Origin: Chitinophaga vietnamensis | GTDB lineage: Bacteria > Bacteroidota > Bacteroidia > Chitinophagales > Chitinophagaceae | NCBI RefSeq assembly: GCF_902167635.1 | Contig: NZ_CABHMS010000001.1 | Coordinates: 992,001 to 1,056,000 of the forward strand | Reading direction: 5' to 3' | Length of the DNA stretch: 64,000 nucleotides | The notes under the pieces: model-generated | Databases searched by the model: none | What the model saw: only the letters and a program-made list of their open reading frames with translations | What the model was told of the DNA's origin: nothing | Position numbers and translations under genes: made by a program | Shown here: positions 8,521 to 17,702 of the stretch, piece by piece | Layout: each line of letters starts with the position of its first letter | Numbering within the stretch: the stretch's first letter is position 1

Positions 8521-11500
8521 ATGATTGCAAATACTTTTATCAAAAGACCGGTAACCGCGATAGTGATATCTGTCGTGCTCGTACTGGTGGGCATATTGGC
8601 GATGATGAACCTGCCCATAGGACAGTATCCCGAGATATCGCCGCCCACCGTACAGGTAACCGGCACCTACACCGGCGCCGATGCACAAACGGTAGAACAA
8701 ACCGTGGCTACGCCCGTGGAAGTGCAGGTGAACGGTACTCCCGGTATGACCTACATCAACACCAACAACACCAGCAGCGGCCAGATGAGCATGACGGTGA
8801 ACTTTGAAGTAGGTACCGATATCAACATCGCAGCGCTGGATGTGCAGAACCGTGTAGGTATTGCGCAGCCCACCCTGCCACAGGAAGTGCAGCGTTTAGG
8901 CCTCACCGTTAGAAAGCGTAATCCCAGCATCCTGATGCTGGTAGCGCTCTATTCTCCTGATGGCTCTCATGATATCACGTTCCTCGACAACTACACCAAC
9001 GTATACGTAAAAGACGCCTTGCTCCGCGCAAAAGGCGTGGGTGATATCTTCACCCGTGCCGATGATTTCAGTATGCGTATCTGGTTGCAGCCCGACAAGC
9101 TCGCACAGATGGGCGTTACCGCGGATGATATCCGCGCTGCCTTGCAGGAACAGAATGCGCAGATCACCGCCGGCTCTGTAGGCGCGCCACCGCAGCCTAC
9201 CGGCCAGACCTTTGAATATAACATCTTCACCAAAGGTCGTTTAACCACTCCCGAAGAATTCGGGAACATCGTGGTGAAAACGCGTCCCAGCGATGGATCG
9301 CTGGTATACCTGAAAGATGTGGCCCGCATCCAGCTGGGTAAATTCAACTATGCCGGTAACAACTTTGTAGATGGCCGTCGTGCCGCTTACCTGCTGATCT
9401 ACCAGGCGCCGGGCAGCAACGCGATCGAAACCGCCGCCAACGTTAGCGCTGCCATGGAACAGCTGAAGAAGCAGTTCCCCAAAGGCGTGGATTATGTAGT
9501 GCCTTTTGAATCCGTATCCGTGGTGAAAGTATCTATCGAAGAAGTGGTGCACACCCTCGTGGAAGCCTTGCTGCTCGTGGTGTTGGTGGTGTTCCTCTTC
9601 TTACAGAGCTGGCGCGCTACGATCATCCCGATCCTCGCGATCCCGGTATCTATCATCGCTACTTTCATCTTCTTCATACCACTCGGATTTACCATCAACA
9701 CCCTTACCCTCTTCGGTTTTGTGCTGGCCATCGGTATTGTGGTGGATGATGCCATCGTGGTGGTGGAAGCGGTGCAGCATAATATCGACCATGAGAAGAT
9801 GACGCCGAAAGAGGCCACCATACAGGCGATGAAGGAGATATCCGGACCGGTGATCGCCATCGCGCTGATCCTGGCTGCGGTGTTTGTACCGGTAGGATTT
9901 ATACCCGGTATCGTAGGCCGCCTGTACCAACAGTTTGCCATCACCATCGCGATATCTGTATTGATCTCTGCATTTGTGGCGTTGTCGCTCACACCGGCCC
10001 TGTGTATCCTTATCCTGCGGCCGATGCACCTGAGCAAGGACTCGAAAGGCCTTAACCGTTTCTTCTTTAAATTCAACCGCTGGTTCTCTCACACTACTTC
10101 GCGTTATTCGCTGGGCGTGAAGAAGAGCATCCGCTTTGCCAGGTATGTGATCATCCTGCTGCTGTGTATTTTCGTAGGTACGGTGATGTTATTCAAATCG
10201 AAACCTTCCGGCTTCATTCCTACAGAGGACGACGGACGTATCATCATCACTTTTGATCTCCCCGAATCTTCTTCTACAGAGCGAACAGTAGATATGTTGC
10301 GCAAGATGATGAAGGAGATCGACAGTACGCAAGGCATTGCGCACTATGCGGCGCTCGGTGGATTGAATGCGGTGAACTTCTCTACCAAATCCAATAGCGC
10401 TACGATCTTCTGTCAGCTGAAACCCTGGGGTGAGCGTAAAACAGAAGCGCTGCACGTATTTGGTCTGGTGGCCACTTTGCAGAAGAAGCTATCGAAATAT
10501 AAAGAAGCTAACGTGGTGGTGATACCACCGCCGGCTATTCCCGGTTTAGGACAAACAGCCGGTTTCTCTTTCATCTTGCAACAGCGCGGCAACGGCGATA
10601 TCAAAGCATTTGAGGGCGTGCTGCAAAGCTTTGTGGCAGCGGCGAACAAGCGCCCGGAAATAGCAAAAGCTTTCTCGTTCTTCACCGCGCGTACGCCAGG
10701 TTACCAGCTGGATATTGATCGTGAGAAAGCGAAGAAGATGGGCGTGCGGATATCCGATATTGCGAGCGCCCTGCAAACATATATGGGTAGCGCCTACATC
10801 AACGACTTCACTATCTACGGCCGTAACTTCCGTGTGGTAACGCAGGCGGATTCATCGTACCGCGGCGACATCAAAAACCTGAACCAGTTGTTTGTGCGCA
10901 ACAGCAGCGGCAGTATGGTGCCATTGAGCGCGCTCACTTCTTACAAGGTGATCGAAAATGCGCCGGTGATCTCTCACTACAACCTCTTCCGTTCTGCGGA
11001 GATCAATGGTAACCCTGCACCGGGCTACAGTAGCGGCGATGCCATCAATGCGCTGAAAGAAGTGGCCGCAGAGGTATTGCCGGAAGGCTATGGGTACGAG
11101 TTCTCGGGCCTGAGCCGTGAAGAGATATTATCGGGGAGTAAAACCGTATATATATTCGCGTTATCCATCATCTTCGTATTCCTGTTCCTCGCGGCATTGT
11201 ACGAGAGCTGGTCGGTGCCCTTCTCGGTGCTGCTGGCAGTGCCTATCGGCGCTTTTGGCGCGATCACCGTACTGACCTTCCTGCCTAAATTAAGCAACAA
11301 CGTTTACGCGCAGATCGGTTTGATCACGCTGATCGGGCTATCAGCCAAGAATGCGATCCTGATCGTGGAATTTGCCAAAGAGCGTGTGGACCGTGGCATG
11401 GATGTGGTGACATCGGCAGTGGAAGCGGCGAAGCTGCGTTTACGGCCTATCATCATGACATCGCTGGCATTCCTGTTGGGTATCATGCCGCTGGTACTGG

Positions 11501-11703
11501 CCTCCGGCGCTGGTGCGGAAGCGCGTAAAACCATGGGCTGGACGGTGCTCGGCGGTATGTTCACCGCCACCTTCCTGGCGATATTCATTGTACCGGTATT
11601 GTTTGTAGTGATCACCCGATTGGCGTATGGCAAAGAAAAGCTCGCCAAAATGAAAGAAAGCTACCAGGCGATACCTGAGCATGATGTGCAAGGGAAATTA
11701 TAA
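8521..11703 (+). CDS. RND efflux pump inner-membrane subunit (HAE1/AcrB type)
   Basis: 1060 residues, the expected size for an AcrB-like trimeric proton/drug antiporter. It starts with MIANTFIKRPVTAIVISVVL, the usual first helix. The paired proton-relay aspartates are in GIVVDDAIVVVEAVQHN (about 405-420), and the TM10 lysine motif is GLSAKNAILIVEFAKER (about 938-954). Two large periplasmic loops follow TM1 and TM7. The gene is third in the operon, 26 bases after the adaptor. No regulator gene is adjacent. Confidence 0.95.
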   Translation: MIANTFIKRPVTAIVISVVLVLVGILAMMNLPIGQYPEISPPTVQVTGTYTGADAQTVEQTVATPVEVQVNGTPGMTYINTNNTSSGQMSMTVNFEVGTDINIAALDVQNRVGIAQPTLPQEVQRLGLTVRKRNPSILMLVALYSPDGSHDITFLDNYTNVYVKDALLRAKGVGDIFTRADDFSMRIWLQPDKLAQMGVTADDIRAALQEQNAQITAGSVGAPPQPTGQTFEYNIFTKGRLTTPEEFGNIVVKTRPSDGSLVYLKDVARIQLGKFNYAGNNFVDGRRAAYLLIYQAPGSNAIETAANVSAAMEQLKKQFPKGVDYVVPFESVSVVKVSIEEVVHTLVEALLLVVLVVFLFLQSWRATIIPILAIPVSIIATFIFFIPLGFTINTLTLFGFVLAIGIVVDDAIVVVEAVQHNIDHEKMTPKEATIQAMKEISGPVIAIALILAAVFVPVGFIPGIVGRLYQQFAITIAISVLISAFVALSLTPALCILILRPMHLSKDSKGLNRFFFKFNRWFSHTTSRYSLGVKKSIRFARYVIILLLCIFVGTVMLFKSKPSGFIPTEDDGRIIITFDLPESSSTERTVDMLRKMMKEIDSTQGIAHYAALGGLNAVNFSTKSNSATIFCQLKPWGERKTEALHVFGLVATLQKKLSKYKEANVVVIPPPAIPGLGQTAGFSFILQQRGNGDIKAFEGVLQSFVAAANKRPEIAKAFSFFTARTPGYQLDIDREKAKKMGVRISDIASALQTYMGSAYINDFTIYGRNFRVVTQADSSYRGDIKNLNQLFVRNSSGSMVPLSALTSYKVIENAPVISHYNLFRSAEINGNPAPGYSSGDAINALKEVAAEVLPEGYGYEFSGLSREEILSGSKTVYIFALSIIFVFLFLAALYESWSVPFSVLLAVPIGAFGAITVLTFLPKLSNNVYAQIGLITLIGLSAKNAILIVEFAKERVDRGMDVVTSAVEAAKLRLRPIIMTSLAFLLGIMPLVLASGAGAEARKTMGWTVLGGMFTATFLAIFIVPVLFVVITRLAYGKEKLAKMKESYQAIPEHDVQGKL

Positions 11704-11729
11704 TGATCAACAATAAACACCATAAAAAC

Positions 11730-11762
11730 AGAGGCGTTGCGCAAGCAGCGCCTTTGTTTTTT
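11730..11762. terminator. Terminator after the RND operon
   Basis: AGGCGTTGC (11732-11740) pairs with GCAGCGCCT (11745-11753) with one wobble, then TTTGTTTTTTC. It stops the efflux transcript. The sdpI-like gene on the other strand ends right beside it. Confidence 0.85.
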
Positions 11763-12142
11763 CAGGAAGATCTTTTGTTGCCATCATCATCAAATTCCTG
11801 TGTGAGGCGCCACTCTGTAAAGCCCACCATATAAAGCGTTCCGGCGATAACGGCGCCAATGGTGATGTACTGGAACCAATCGCTCTGGCTGTTAAAAAGC
11901 AATGCGCAGATGATACCGGTGATGATCAGCACCATACCGATGCGGCGGGAAATATAGGCTGCGTCCTGATTAGCGGCCTGCCACATTTCAGGGTTACGTG
12001 TGGACAGTACGCTGCGGTAGCCGTACCATGTTTTAATGCTTTTGGGCGGATAATGTTTGATGAACCACCCCATACCAAGGAAGATAAGTCCTACGAACAG
12101 TGCGGCGTTGCACCAGGTAGTATGTATGAAATGGTGGAACAT
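11762..12142 (-). CDS. SdpI-like membrane protein
   Basis: 126 residues with three to four predicted membrane helices (FVGLIFLGMGWFI, GMVLIITGIICALLF, ITIGAVIAGTLYMVGF). The segment KTWYGYRSVLSTRNPEMWQAANQDAAY matches the SdpI C-terminal family, named after the Bacillus immunity protein against the SdpC toxin. In Bacteroidota these are widespread small membrane proteins with no proven role. The long inverted repeat at 12165-12416 begins 22 bases before the start codon. Confidence 0.75.
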   Translation of the reverse strand: MFHHFIHTTWCNAALFVGLIFLGMGWFIKHYPPKSIKTWYGYRSVLSTRNPEMWQAANQDAAYISRRIGMVLIITGIICALLFNSQSDWFQYITIGAVIAGTLYMVGFTEWRLTQEFDDDGNKRSS

Positions 12143-12164
12143 GAAGATAAGTTACGAAAAAAAA

Positions 12165-12416
12165 GCGAAGGTTGTCTTTGCTCAGGATTATAATGATTGA
12201 AAGGATTAACAGGATTTTTTTTATCAGGATTAATAAAGATTAAAGGAGATTGATGGGAAGATATTCGCGAGTATAGCCCTTGAAGCGCTCAAAGCGCTTC
12301 AAGGGCTGACGCCTTGTTGATCTTCCCCACCAATCTCCTTTAATCTTTATTAATCCTGAAAAAAAATCCTGTTAATCCTTTCAATCATTATAATCCTGAG
12401 CAAAGACAACCTTCGC
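12165..12416. repeat. Long inverted repeat 1 (252 bases) with nested hairpin
   Basis: Arms of about 86 bases start GCGAAGGTTGTCTTTGCTCA at 12165 and end with its complement at 12416; they differ by a 2-base indel. The inner part has its own hairpin AGCCCTTGAAGCGCT / AGCGCTTCAAGGGCT. The outer arm is closely related to the element at 15785-15985, including AGGATTA-type repeats. It ends one base before the AsmA stop codon and starts 22 bases from the sdpI-like start. No ORF is visible, so it acts at most as a folded RNA or DNA element. Confidence 0.9.
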
Positions 12417-12417
12417 G

Positions 12418-15108
12418 TTAATGCCTGGTGGTATCTGCTTGTTTCTTTTTGAACAGGCCGTTCAGGATGCCTTTGGCGGATTCGCCGGCTTGTTTGCCTA
12501 CGTTTTGCAGGCCGTTGCCGTTGCTGGTGCTGTCTTTCTTGCCGCTGAGCTGATTTTTCAGTTCATCTTTGAGGGCGTTGACGGCGTTTTTCTTGATCTG
12601 GTTTACGGTGTCGCGTACGGCGTTTTTCACTGTGTCGATCTTGTTCTTCACCAGTTCGGTAGCTTGCGATTTCAGGTTGTTGGCGCTTTCGCGGAGATCC
12701 GTTTTGAGGGACGGCTTCATGATGTTGCCACCCATCAGTACTTGCAGGTGTACGCTGTCGCCGATATTTACGGGGATGCCTTTGCTCTGCGCCTGTGCAG
12801 CGAGGTTGTTGACCAGCGTATTGCCGGCATTGCCCATGAGTGCGCGTGGCAGCGCCATTTGCAGGGTATAGTCGAGCGATTGATCAAAGCCGTGCGAGCC
12901 GGCGATATTCATGGTGATGCCTTTCACGGCCACTTTGAAAGGGTTCACTTTCACGCGGCCATTTTCGAAGGCGAAATAGTTTTTGATATCGCGCAGGGAG
13001 AGGTCTTTCAGCTGCGCCACATTGAGGGTGTTGGCGAGTTGGTCTACCGGTGCAAACTGTTTCAGGAAGCCTTCAATCAGGAGCAGGTTGCCTTCGCCGG
13101 TGAGGGTATTCATCACGGGGATCATATCCTTGCCCAGTTTGCCATGCATCTGTAATTGCGAAGTGATTTTACCGGAGAGGAACTTGCCGATGGGCATCAG
13201 CATCTGTACGGTGTTGAAGGCGTTGAATGTTTGTTGTACATCCAGTTGTTGTACGTTATAGGAGAGATCGATATCCGGATTGGTTTTGCTGGCTTTGGTG
13301 CTGTAGCTGCCGTTGATCTCCATGGTACCTTGCAGGGCATTGGCTTTGAGCTGTTGCATGGTCACGGTTTCATCTTTCACGAGGAGGTTGCCGGAGAGGT
13401 TGGTGAGATCTACTTTTTCGTAGTGTACTTTATCCACGTTGGCTTGCAGCCCGATATTGAGGTTGGCCGGTACGGCGAAAGGCATGGCGGCGGCAGTATC
13501 TTTTTTAGCGGTGGTAGCTGCCGTGGTGGAGGAGGCAGTAGTACCCATCCATTTATCGAGGTTGATCTGATCTGCCTTGAAATTGAATTTACCATCCAGC
13601 GGCGCGCTCTTGAACGTATAGGCGAGGAGGTTATTCACTTCTCCGTTTGCCTGGAAGTTGGTGCCAAGGTATTGACCGCTGAGATCTTTTACTGTAACGT
13701 TTTTCGGATTGAACAGCAGGGAGAGGTTATTCACTTTTACACCGTCGGGGTAGTCTTTGCTTTTATAGACCATATTGCTCAATTGCAGGGTGCCGGCGGC
13801 GTAGAAGCGGTCGTACTGTTGTTTTTCGATGGCGCTCATGTTTCCTTTAGCGGAGATGTCGGCATCAAGGAGACCGTTGAGGGCGGTACCGTTTTCCAGT
13901 TTCACAAATTCCGTGATCTTGGAGAGATCGATCTTTCCTTTGGCGGCGCCGTCGATATACATATCCGATATGGGCGTTTTCACGAGGAGACGAAGATCGA
14001 GCGGGGTATTATCCATTTCGAGGTGGCCGGTGGGCATATCTATCACGGTATGATCCGGTACGCCATCGGGGTTGCTGATCTTCACCGCCAGCTGGATATT
14101 TTTTACTGGTTTGGGCAGATCAGGGTATTGGAAGAAACCATCTTTTACGGAGAGGTTAAGGCCGAAGGCCGGCATTTGTTTGGGGGAGTAGTTTCCTTTT
14201 ACAAATCCGTCGAAAGCCGCGCTGCCGCTGGTTTTAATTTTGTTGAAATCCGTTTTGTAGATAGCGGGTACGAGGGAGAGGAGGTCTTTGAAATTGGTGG
14301 ATGGCGCCTTGAAGGAGAAGTCCATGCCATAGGTAGAATCATTGACCAGCCTGAAGAGCCCTTGCAGTGCTATCTCGAGGTTGTTGAGCGCTGCTTTGGT
14401 ATCTTTCAGCGTATAGGTGTGCGCGTTATTATCGATCTGGATATTGGCATCCAGTTTTGTTTTTACATTGTTGAGATAGGGGATGAGGCCATAGCGGAAA
14501 GTGATGGCATCGGCGGTGGTGGCGGTTTCGAGGGTAAATTGATCTTGTGTGAAATCGCCGGTACCGGAGTGATTGAGCCCTTCGGCGACGAATTGCATAT
14601 TGCCCTGGCGGTCGTCGTAATTGATATAGGCATCATCGATGCTATATTTTTTCAGGCTGAGGGCGAACTTGCTTTTGCTGGTATCGGCCGGGTTGTGTTG
14701 GGCGGTATCGGGTTTGGTGATGTTCCAGTTGGCGGCGCCGTCTTTATTCACAATAGCGTGTATCCGTGGGTGTGAGAGGGAGATGTTGTAGATATCCATT
14801 TTATCTCCTTTGATCACACTCATGAAGTTGAGCGCTACATCTATCTTTTTTGCAGCCAGCAGCGTATCATCCTGGAATGCGCCGGTACCTGTTATCTGGA
14901 GATCTTCCAGGCCTACGGCCAGTCGCGGGAAATGCCGCAGGAGGCTGATATCCACGTCTTTAAAATCTACTTTGGCTGTGAGCCGGTTGTTGAGTTCCGT
15001 TTTCACTTTGGCCATGATCTTGTCTTTAAAGAGAAACGGAACAGCGATGGCTGCCAGTATCAAGACCACAATTGTGATACCCACAATCTTCAGGATCTTT
15101 TTGAGCAT
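12418..15108 (-). CDS. AsmA family protein
   Basis: 896 residues. One N-terminal membrane helix (IVGITIVVLILAAIAVPFLF) is followed by a very long beta-rich periplasmic domain with the AsmA pattern (TAKVDFKDVDISLLRHFPRL, VGLEDLQITGTGAFQDDTLL, MDIYNISLSHPRIHAIVNKDGAANWNI split across the N-terminal block). The AsmA-2-like C-terminal block contains VKGITMNIAGSHGFDQSLDY. The last 70 residues are Lys/Gln-rich. AsmA/TamB relatives are bridge-like proteins thought to carry lipids between inner and outer membrane. The gene is divergent from trmH, with an imperfect palindrome between the two starts. Confidence 0.85.
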   Translation of the reverse strand: MLKKILKIVGITIVVLILAAIAVPFLFKDKIMAKVKTELNNRLTAKVDFKDVDISLLRHFPRLAVGLEDLQITGTGAFQDDTLLAAKKIDVALNFMSVIKGDKMDIYNISLSHPRIHAIVNKDGAANWNITKPDTAQHNPADTSKSKFALSLKKYSIDDAYINYDDRQGNMQFVAEGLNHSGTGDFTQDQFTLETATTADAITFRYGLIPYLNNVKTKLDANIQIDNNAHTYTLKDTKAALNNLEIALQGLFRLVNDSTYGMDFSFKAPSTNFKDLLSLVPAIYKTDFNKIKTSGSAAFDGFVKGNYSPKQMPAFGLNLSVKDGFFQYPDLPKPVKNIQLAVKISNPDGVPDHTVIDMPTGHLEMDNTPLDLRLLVKTPISDMYIDGAAKGKIDLSKITEFVKLENGTALNGLLDADISAKGNMSAIEKQQYDRFYAAGTLQLSNMVYKSKDYPDGVKVNNLSLLFNPKNVTVKDLSGQYLGTNFQANGEVNNLLAYTFKSAPLDGKFNFKADQINLDKWMGTTASSTTAATTAKKDTAAAMPFAVPANLNIGLQANVDKVHYEKVDLTNLSGNLLVKDETVTMQQLKANALQGTMEINGSYSTKASKTNPDIDLSYNVQQLDVQQTFNAFNTVQMLMPIGKFLSGKITSQLQMHGKLGKDMIPVMNTLTGEGNLLLIEGFLKQFAPVDQLANTLNVAQLKDLSLRDIKNYFAFENGRVKVNPFKVAVKGITMNIAGSHGFDQSLDYTLQMALPRALMGNAGNTLVNNLAAQAQSKGIPVNIGDSVHLQVLMGGNIMKPSLKTDLRESANNLKSQATELVKNKIDTVKNAVRDTVNQIKKNAVNALKDELKNQLSGKKDSTSNGNGLQNVGKQAGESAKGILNGLFKKKQADTTRH

Positions 15109-15131
15109 AGGTTTTTCGTGTTTTGATTAAT

Positions 15132-15165
15132 GGCGTGAAATTACCTTATTTCGTAATTTTACGCC
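15132..15165. promoter_or_regulatory. Palindrome between divergent asmA-like and trmH genes
   Basis: GGCGTGAAATTAC (15132-15144) and GTAATTTTACGCC (15153-15165) pair with one mismatch. It lies in the 81-base gap shared by two divergent starts, so it may be an operator or overlapping promoters (it includes TAATTTTA, near TAnnTTTG). Function is not shown. Confidence 0.4.
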
Positions 15166-15189
15166 ACTTGGAATAATATTTTTTTTGAT

Positions 15190-15777
15190 ATGACACCAGA
15201 AAGAAGGGAAAGATTGCTGTCGGTACTGAACAAGCGGCAGGGGAATTTAACAGTGGTATTGGAGAATGTGCAGGACCCGCACAATATCTCTGCCGTGATG
15301 CGTACCTGCGATGCTGTTGGTATACAGGAGATATATGTGCTGAACACGATGATCCCCCGTCACAAGAAGTGGGGCGCCCGGAGCAGCAGCAGTGCTGCCA
15401 AATGGCTGACTATCCATCAATATGACAATACAGCAGCCTGCTTTGCCGAGCTGCGTAAGAAATACAGCCGCATCGTTACTACCCACCTCGCGCACGATGC
15501 GGTGAGCCTCTATGATATTGATTTCACCGGCGCCGTAGCACTGGTATTCGGTAACGAACATGAAGGCGTAAGCGAAGAAGCCCGCACCCTCGCAGATGGC
15601 AACTTCATTATCCCGCAAATGGGCATCATCAAATCATTGAACATCTCTGTGGCCTGCGCTGTCAGCATCTACGAAGCTATGCGCCAGAAAACGCTGGCAG
15701 GGCATTACAAGCAGCCCGGCCTGCCGGAAGCGCAGTTCAATGCGCTGCTGGAGCAGTGGGGCATGGAAGAGGATTGA
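15190..15777 (+). CDS. trmH: tRNA 2'-O-methyltransferase, TrmH (SpoU) family
   Basis: 195 residues. SPOUT methyltransferase that uses SAM to methylate a ribose 2'-OH, probably G18 of tRNA. The three SpoU motifs are visible: NVQDPHNISAVMRTCDAVGI (about 26-45), ALVFGNEHEGVS (about 120-131) and IIPQMGIIKSLNISVACAVS (about 139-158). The C-terminal extension SIYEAMRQK with a trailing helix resembles TrmH rather than RlmB. The second long inverted repeat begins 7 bases after its stop. Confidence 0.85.
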   Translation: MTPERRERLLSVLNKRQGNLTVVLENVQDPHNISAVMRTCDAVGIQEIYVLNTMIPRHKKWGARSSSSAAKWLTIHQYDNTAACFAELRKKYSRIVTTHLAHDAVSLYDIDFTGAVALVFGNEHEGVSEEARTLADGNFIIPQMGIIKSLNISVACAVSIYEAMRQKTLAGHYKQPGLPEAQFNALLEQWGMEED

Positions 15778-15784
15778 GTGATTA

Positions 15785-15985
15785 GCGAAGGTTGTCTTAC
15801 TCAGGATTATACTGATTGAAAGGATTACCAGGATTTTTTTTATCAGGATTAATAAAGATTAAAAAGGATTCGCGAAGATCAAATCGAAATGATCTTCGCG
15901 AATCCTTTTTAATCTTTATTAATCCTGATAAAAAAATCCTGGTAATCCTTTCAATCAGTATAATCCTGAGTAAGACAACCTTCGC
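15785..15985. repeat. Long inverted repeat 2 (201 bases)
   Basis: Almost perfect arms of about 96 bases with an 8-base loop (AATCGAAA). The outer 75 bases are homologous to the repeat at 12165-12416, but the inner part (AAGGATTCGCGAAGATCA and its complement) is unrelated. Bases that differ between the two elements change in both arms together, so pairing is preserved. It exactly fills the gap between the convergent trmH and SusD-like genes (7 bases and 1 base from their stops), so a bidirectional terminator role is possible. Confidence 0.92.
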
Positions 15986-15986
15986 A

Positions 15987-17630
15987 TCAATATCCCGGGT
16001 TCTGTTGCAGCCCGGTGAATATATTTATTGTCTGCTGTGGAATGGGCAGCAGGCTGTTGTTGGGTTTGAAGCCGAGGGGCGCCAGTCGTGGCGTGAGCAG
16101 TTGCCATCTTTTGAGGCTGTTGAAAGTGAGGCCTTCAATGGCAAGATCATCGCGGTATTGTTGCTGGATGATGGCCACTACTTCTGCATTGGTTTTGGTA
16201 GTGGGTATTGGATAGATGGGGCTGCCGTTCCTGGCTCTGAGGATGTTCACTCTTCTCAATGCATCATCAAGATTGTTGGTGAAGGTGAATAGCTCTGCTT
16301 GCAGCAGGAGGGCATCGGCCAGGTGTATTTCGGGCGCATAATTTCCTTTATTGAAGATCGCTTTCAGGTCCTGGTTGCTGATTGGGCGGCTATCGCACCA
16401 GATATTTTCCTGGCTCAGGGGATTGTTATAAGCGCCATTTTTTACCAGGTCGATCTTGATGAGGCTATCAGGCGTATAGAGAGAATTTAATGAACTGCCG
16501 CCAGTGCTATAGTTATTTTGTTCAAGCTCGTTGCGCAGCGCCAGTATATTACAGGCTTCGGAGCTGAGGTGGCTGCGGTTGGCAGTGGGGGAGAGATGGG
16601 GAAGACTGAGTATTGCCAATTTCAAAAGAGCCGAGATCAGCATGCGTGTGGGAGTTGGCGCCATGCTGCTTACATTCATCGGTATGGCAATCGTATTGTA
16701 ATTGAGCACCGATCCAAACATATTCACCAATTGCAGGTACATATAGGCTTTCACGGCACGGGCATCCGCCATATAGATGGCCACATCCGCCTTGCTCACC
16801 GGAGAGGTGGCCGCATAGCTGAAAATACGGTTGGCCTTGGAGATGATCATGTAGGCGTTCTGCCACAATGTATTAATACGTGTATCCGTTGACGTTAGCT
16901 GGTAATTGTTGATGGGGCAGTAGGCCGGTAATGCGGAGCAGTCGGCATCATCCGTGTATACTCCATCGATGGTGGCATGCAGCTGGTGCCAGGTATGCAC
17001 TTCGTTGTAAAGATTGTCCACGGCATCTTTTAATTGTTGCGCCGTGGCAAAGGGTTGATAATTTACGTTGTCGGCAACGCCTATCAATACTCTTTTCCGG
17101 GTAATTCTGGCGCTATCGGCGTGGATATGTTCTGCCGGAAGTTTTACCATGTCTTTACTGTCCAGTACACCATCTGCATTCAGGTCTTTGTAGATGAAAT
17201 TGCCGGGATAGGGAAACAGTTCGTTTACACGGGCAGGCACGGTGAATTGCTGGTACAGGGAGTCGAAAGTATATCCCATCGCAGGATTGGTGTTTATCCT
17301 TCCGGGGAAGTTACTGAGGGTATCCAGCTGCGCAACGATGTAGTAATCCGCTGCTGCGATGCCGGAAAATGTTGCCTTTCCGCCTGCGTCGGTTTGCCCT
17401 GATGCTACCGGTTTCTGCGCATAGTAATCATCCTGTGTGAGATAGATACTAACGTTGACGCCAGCACGTAATTGACCATAAGGATTGCTGGCATCCCAGG
17501 CGGTAGCATCATAGACCGCTATTTCCAGTTTGGTGGTGTCGTTTGCCGGAGGCTTTGAAGGTGGCGTATTGTCGTTTTTGGCGCAGGCAACGAGGGATAA
17601 TAACGCTGCCGCGATAAGATACTGTTTCAT
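15987..17630 (-). CDS. Orphan SusD/RagB-like lipoprotein with N-terminal Cna-B-like domain
   Basis: 547 residues. The lipobox LLSLVACAK places it on the outer membrane. Residues of about 30-135 look like a carboxypeptidase-regulatory or Cna-B-type beta sandwich (GVNVSIYLTQDDYY, GKATFSGIAAADYYIVAQL). An EF-hand-like DLNADGVLDSKD follows near 150. From about 180 the protein has the helical SusD pattern (ARAVKAYMYLQLVNMFG, LADALLLQAELFT, RRVNILRARNG) and ends in the SusD-type tail LPIPQQTINIFTGLQQNPGY. SusD proteins bind glycans with a SusC transporter, but no susC is next to it, which is unusual. Confidence 0.75.
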   Translation of the reverse strand: MKQYLIAAALLSLVACAKNDNTPPSKPPANDTTKLEIAVYDATAWDASNPYGQLRAGVNVSIYLTQDDYYAQKPVASGQTDAGGKATFSGIAAADYYIVAQLDTLSNFPGRINTNPAMGYTFDSLYQQFTVPARVNELFPYPGNFIYKDLNADGVLDSKDMVKLPAEHIHADSARITRKRVLIGVADNVNYQPFATAQQLKDAVDNLYNEVHTWHQLHATIDGVYTDDADCSALPAYCPINNYQLTSTDTRINTLWQNAYMIISKANRIFSYAATSPVSKADVAIYMADARAVKAYMYLQLVNMFGSVLNYNTIAIPMNVSSMAPTPTRMLISALLKLAILSLPHLSPTANRSHLSSEACNILALRNELEQNNYSTGGSSLNSLYTPDSLIKIDLVKNGAYNNPLSQENIWCDSRPISNQDLKAIFNKGNYAPEIHLADALLLQAELFTFTNNLDDALRRVNILRARNGSPIYPIPTTKTNAEVVAIIQQQYRDDLAIEGLTFNSLKRWQLLTPRLAPLGFKPNNSLLPIPQQTINIFTGLQQNPGY

Positions 17631-17702
17631 AGGGGGACATATATTTTTATGTCAACAAGATAAAGAAAAATATAATATAACAAAGGGGTTGCAGGAATCT
17701 GT

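Noticed and set aside
12421-14775. Long plus-strand open frames (244 and 539 codons) opposite the AsmA gene
   Set aside because: They mirror the AsmA gene, have no signal or family motif, and disagree with its clear AsmA content. Their length reflects codon bias on the complement.
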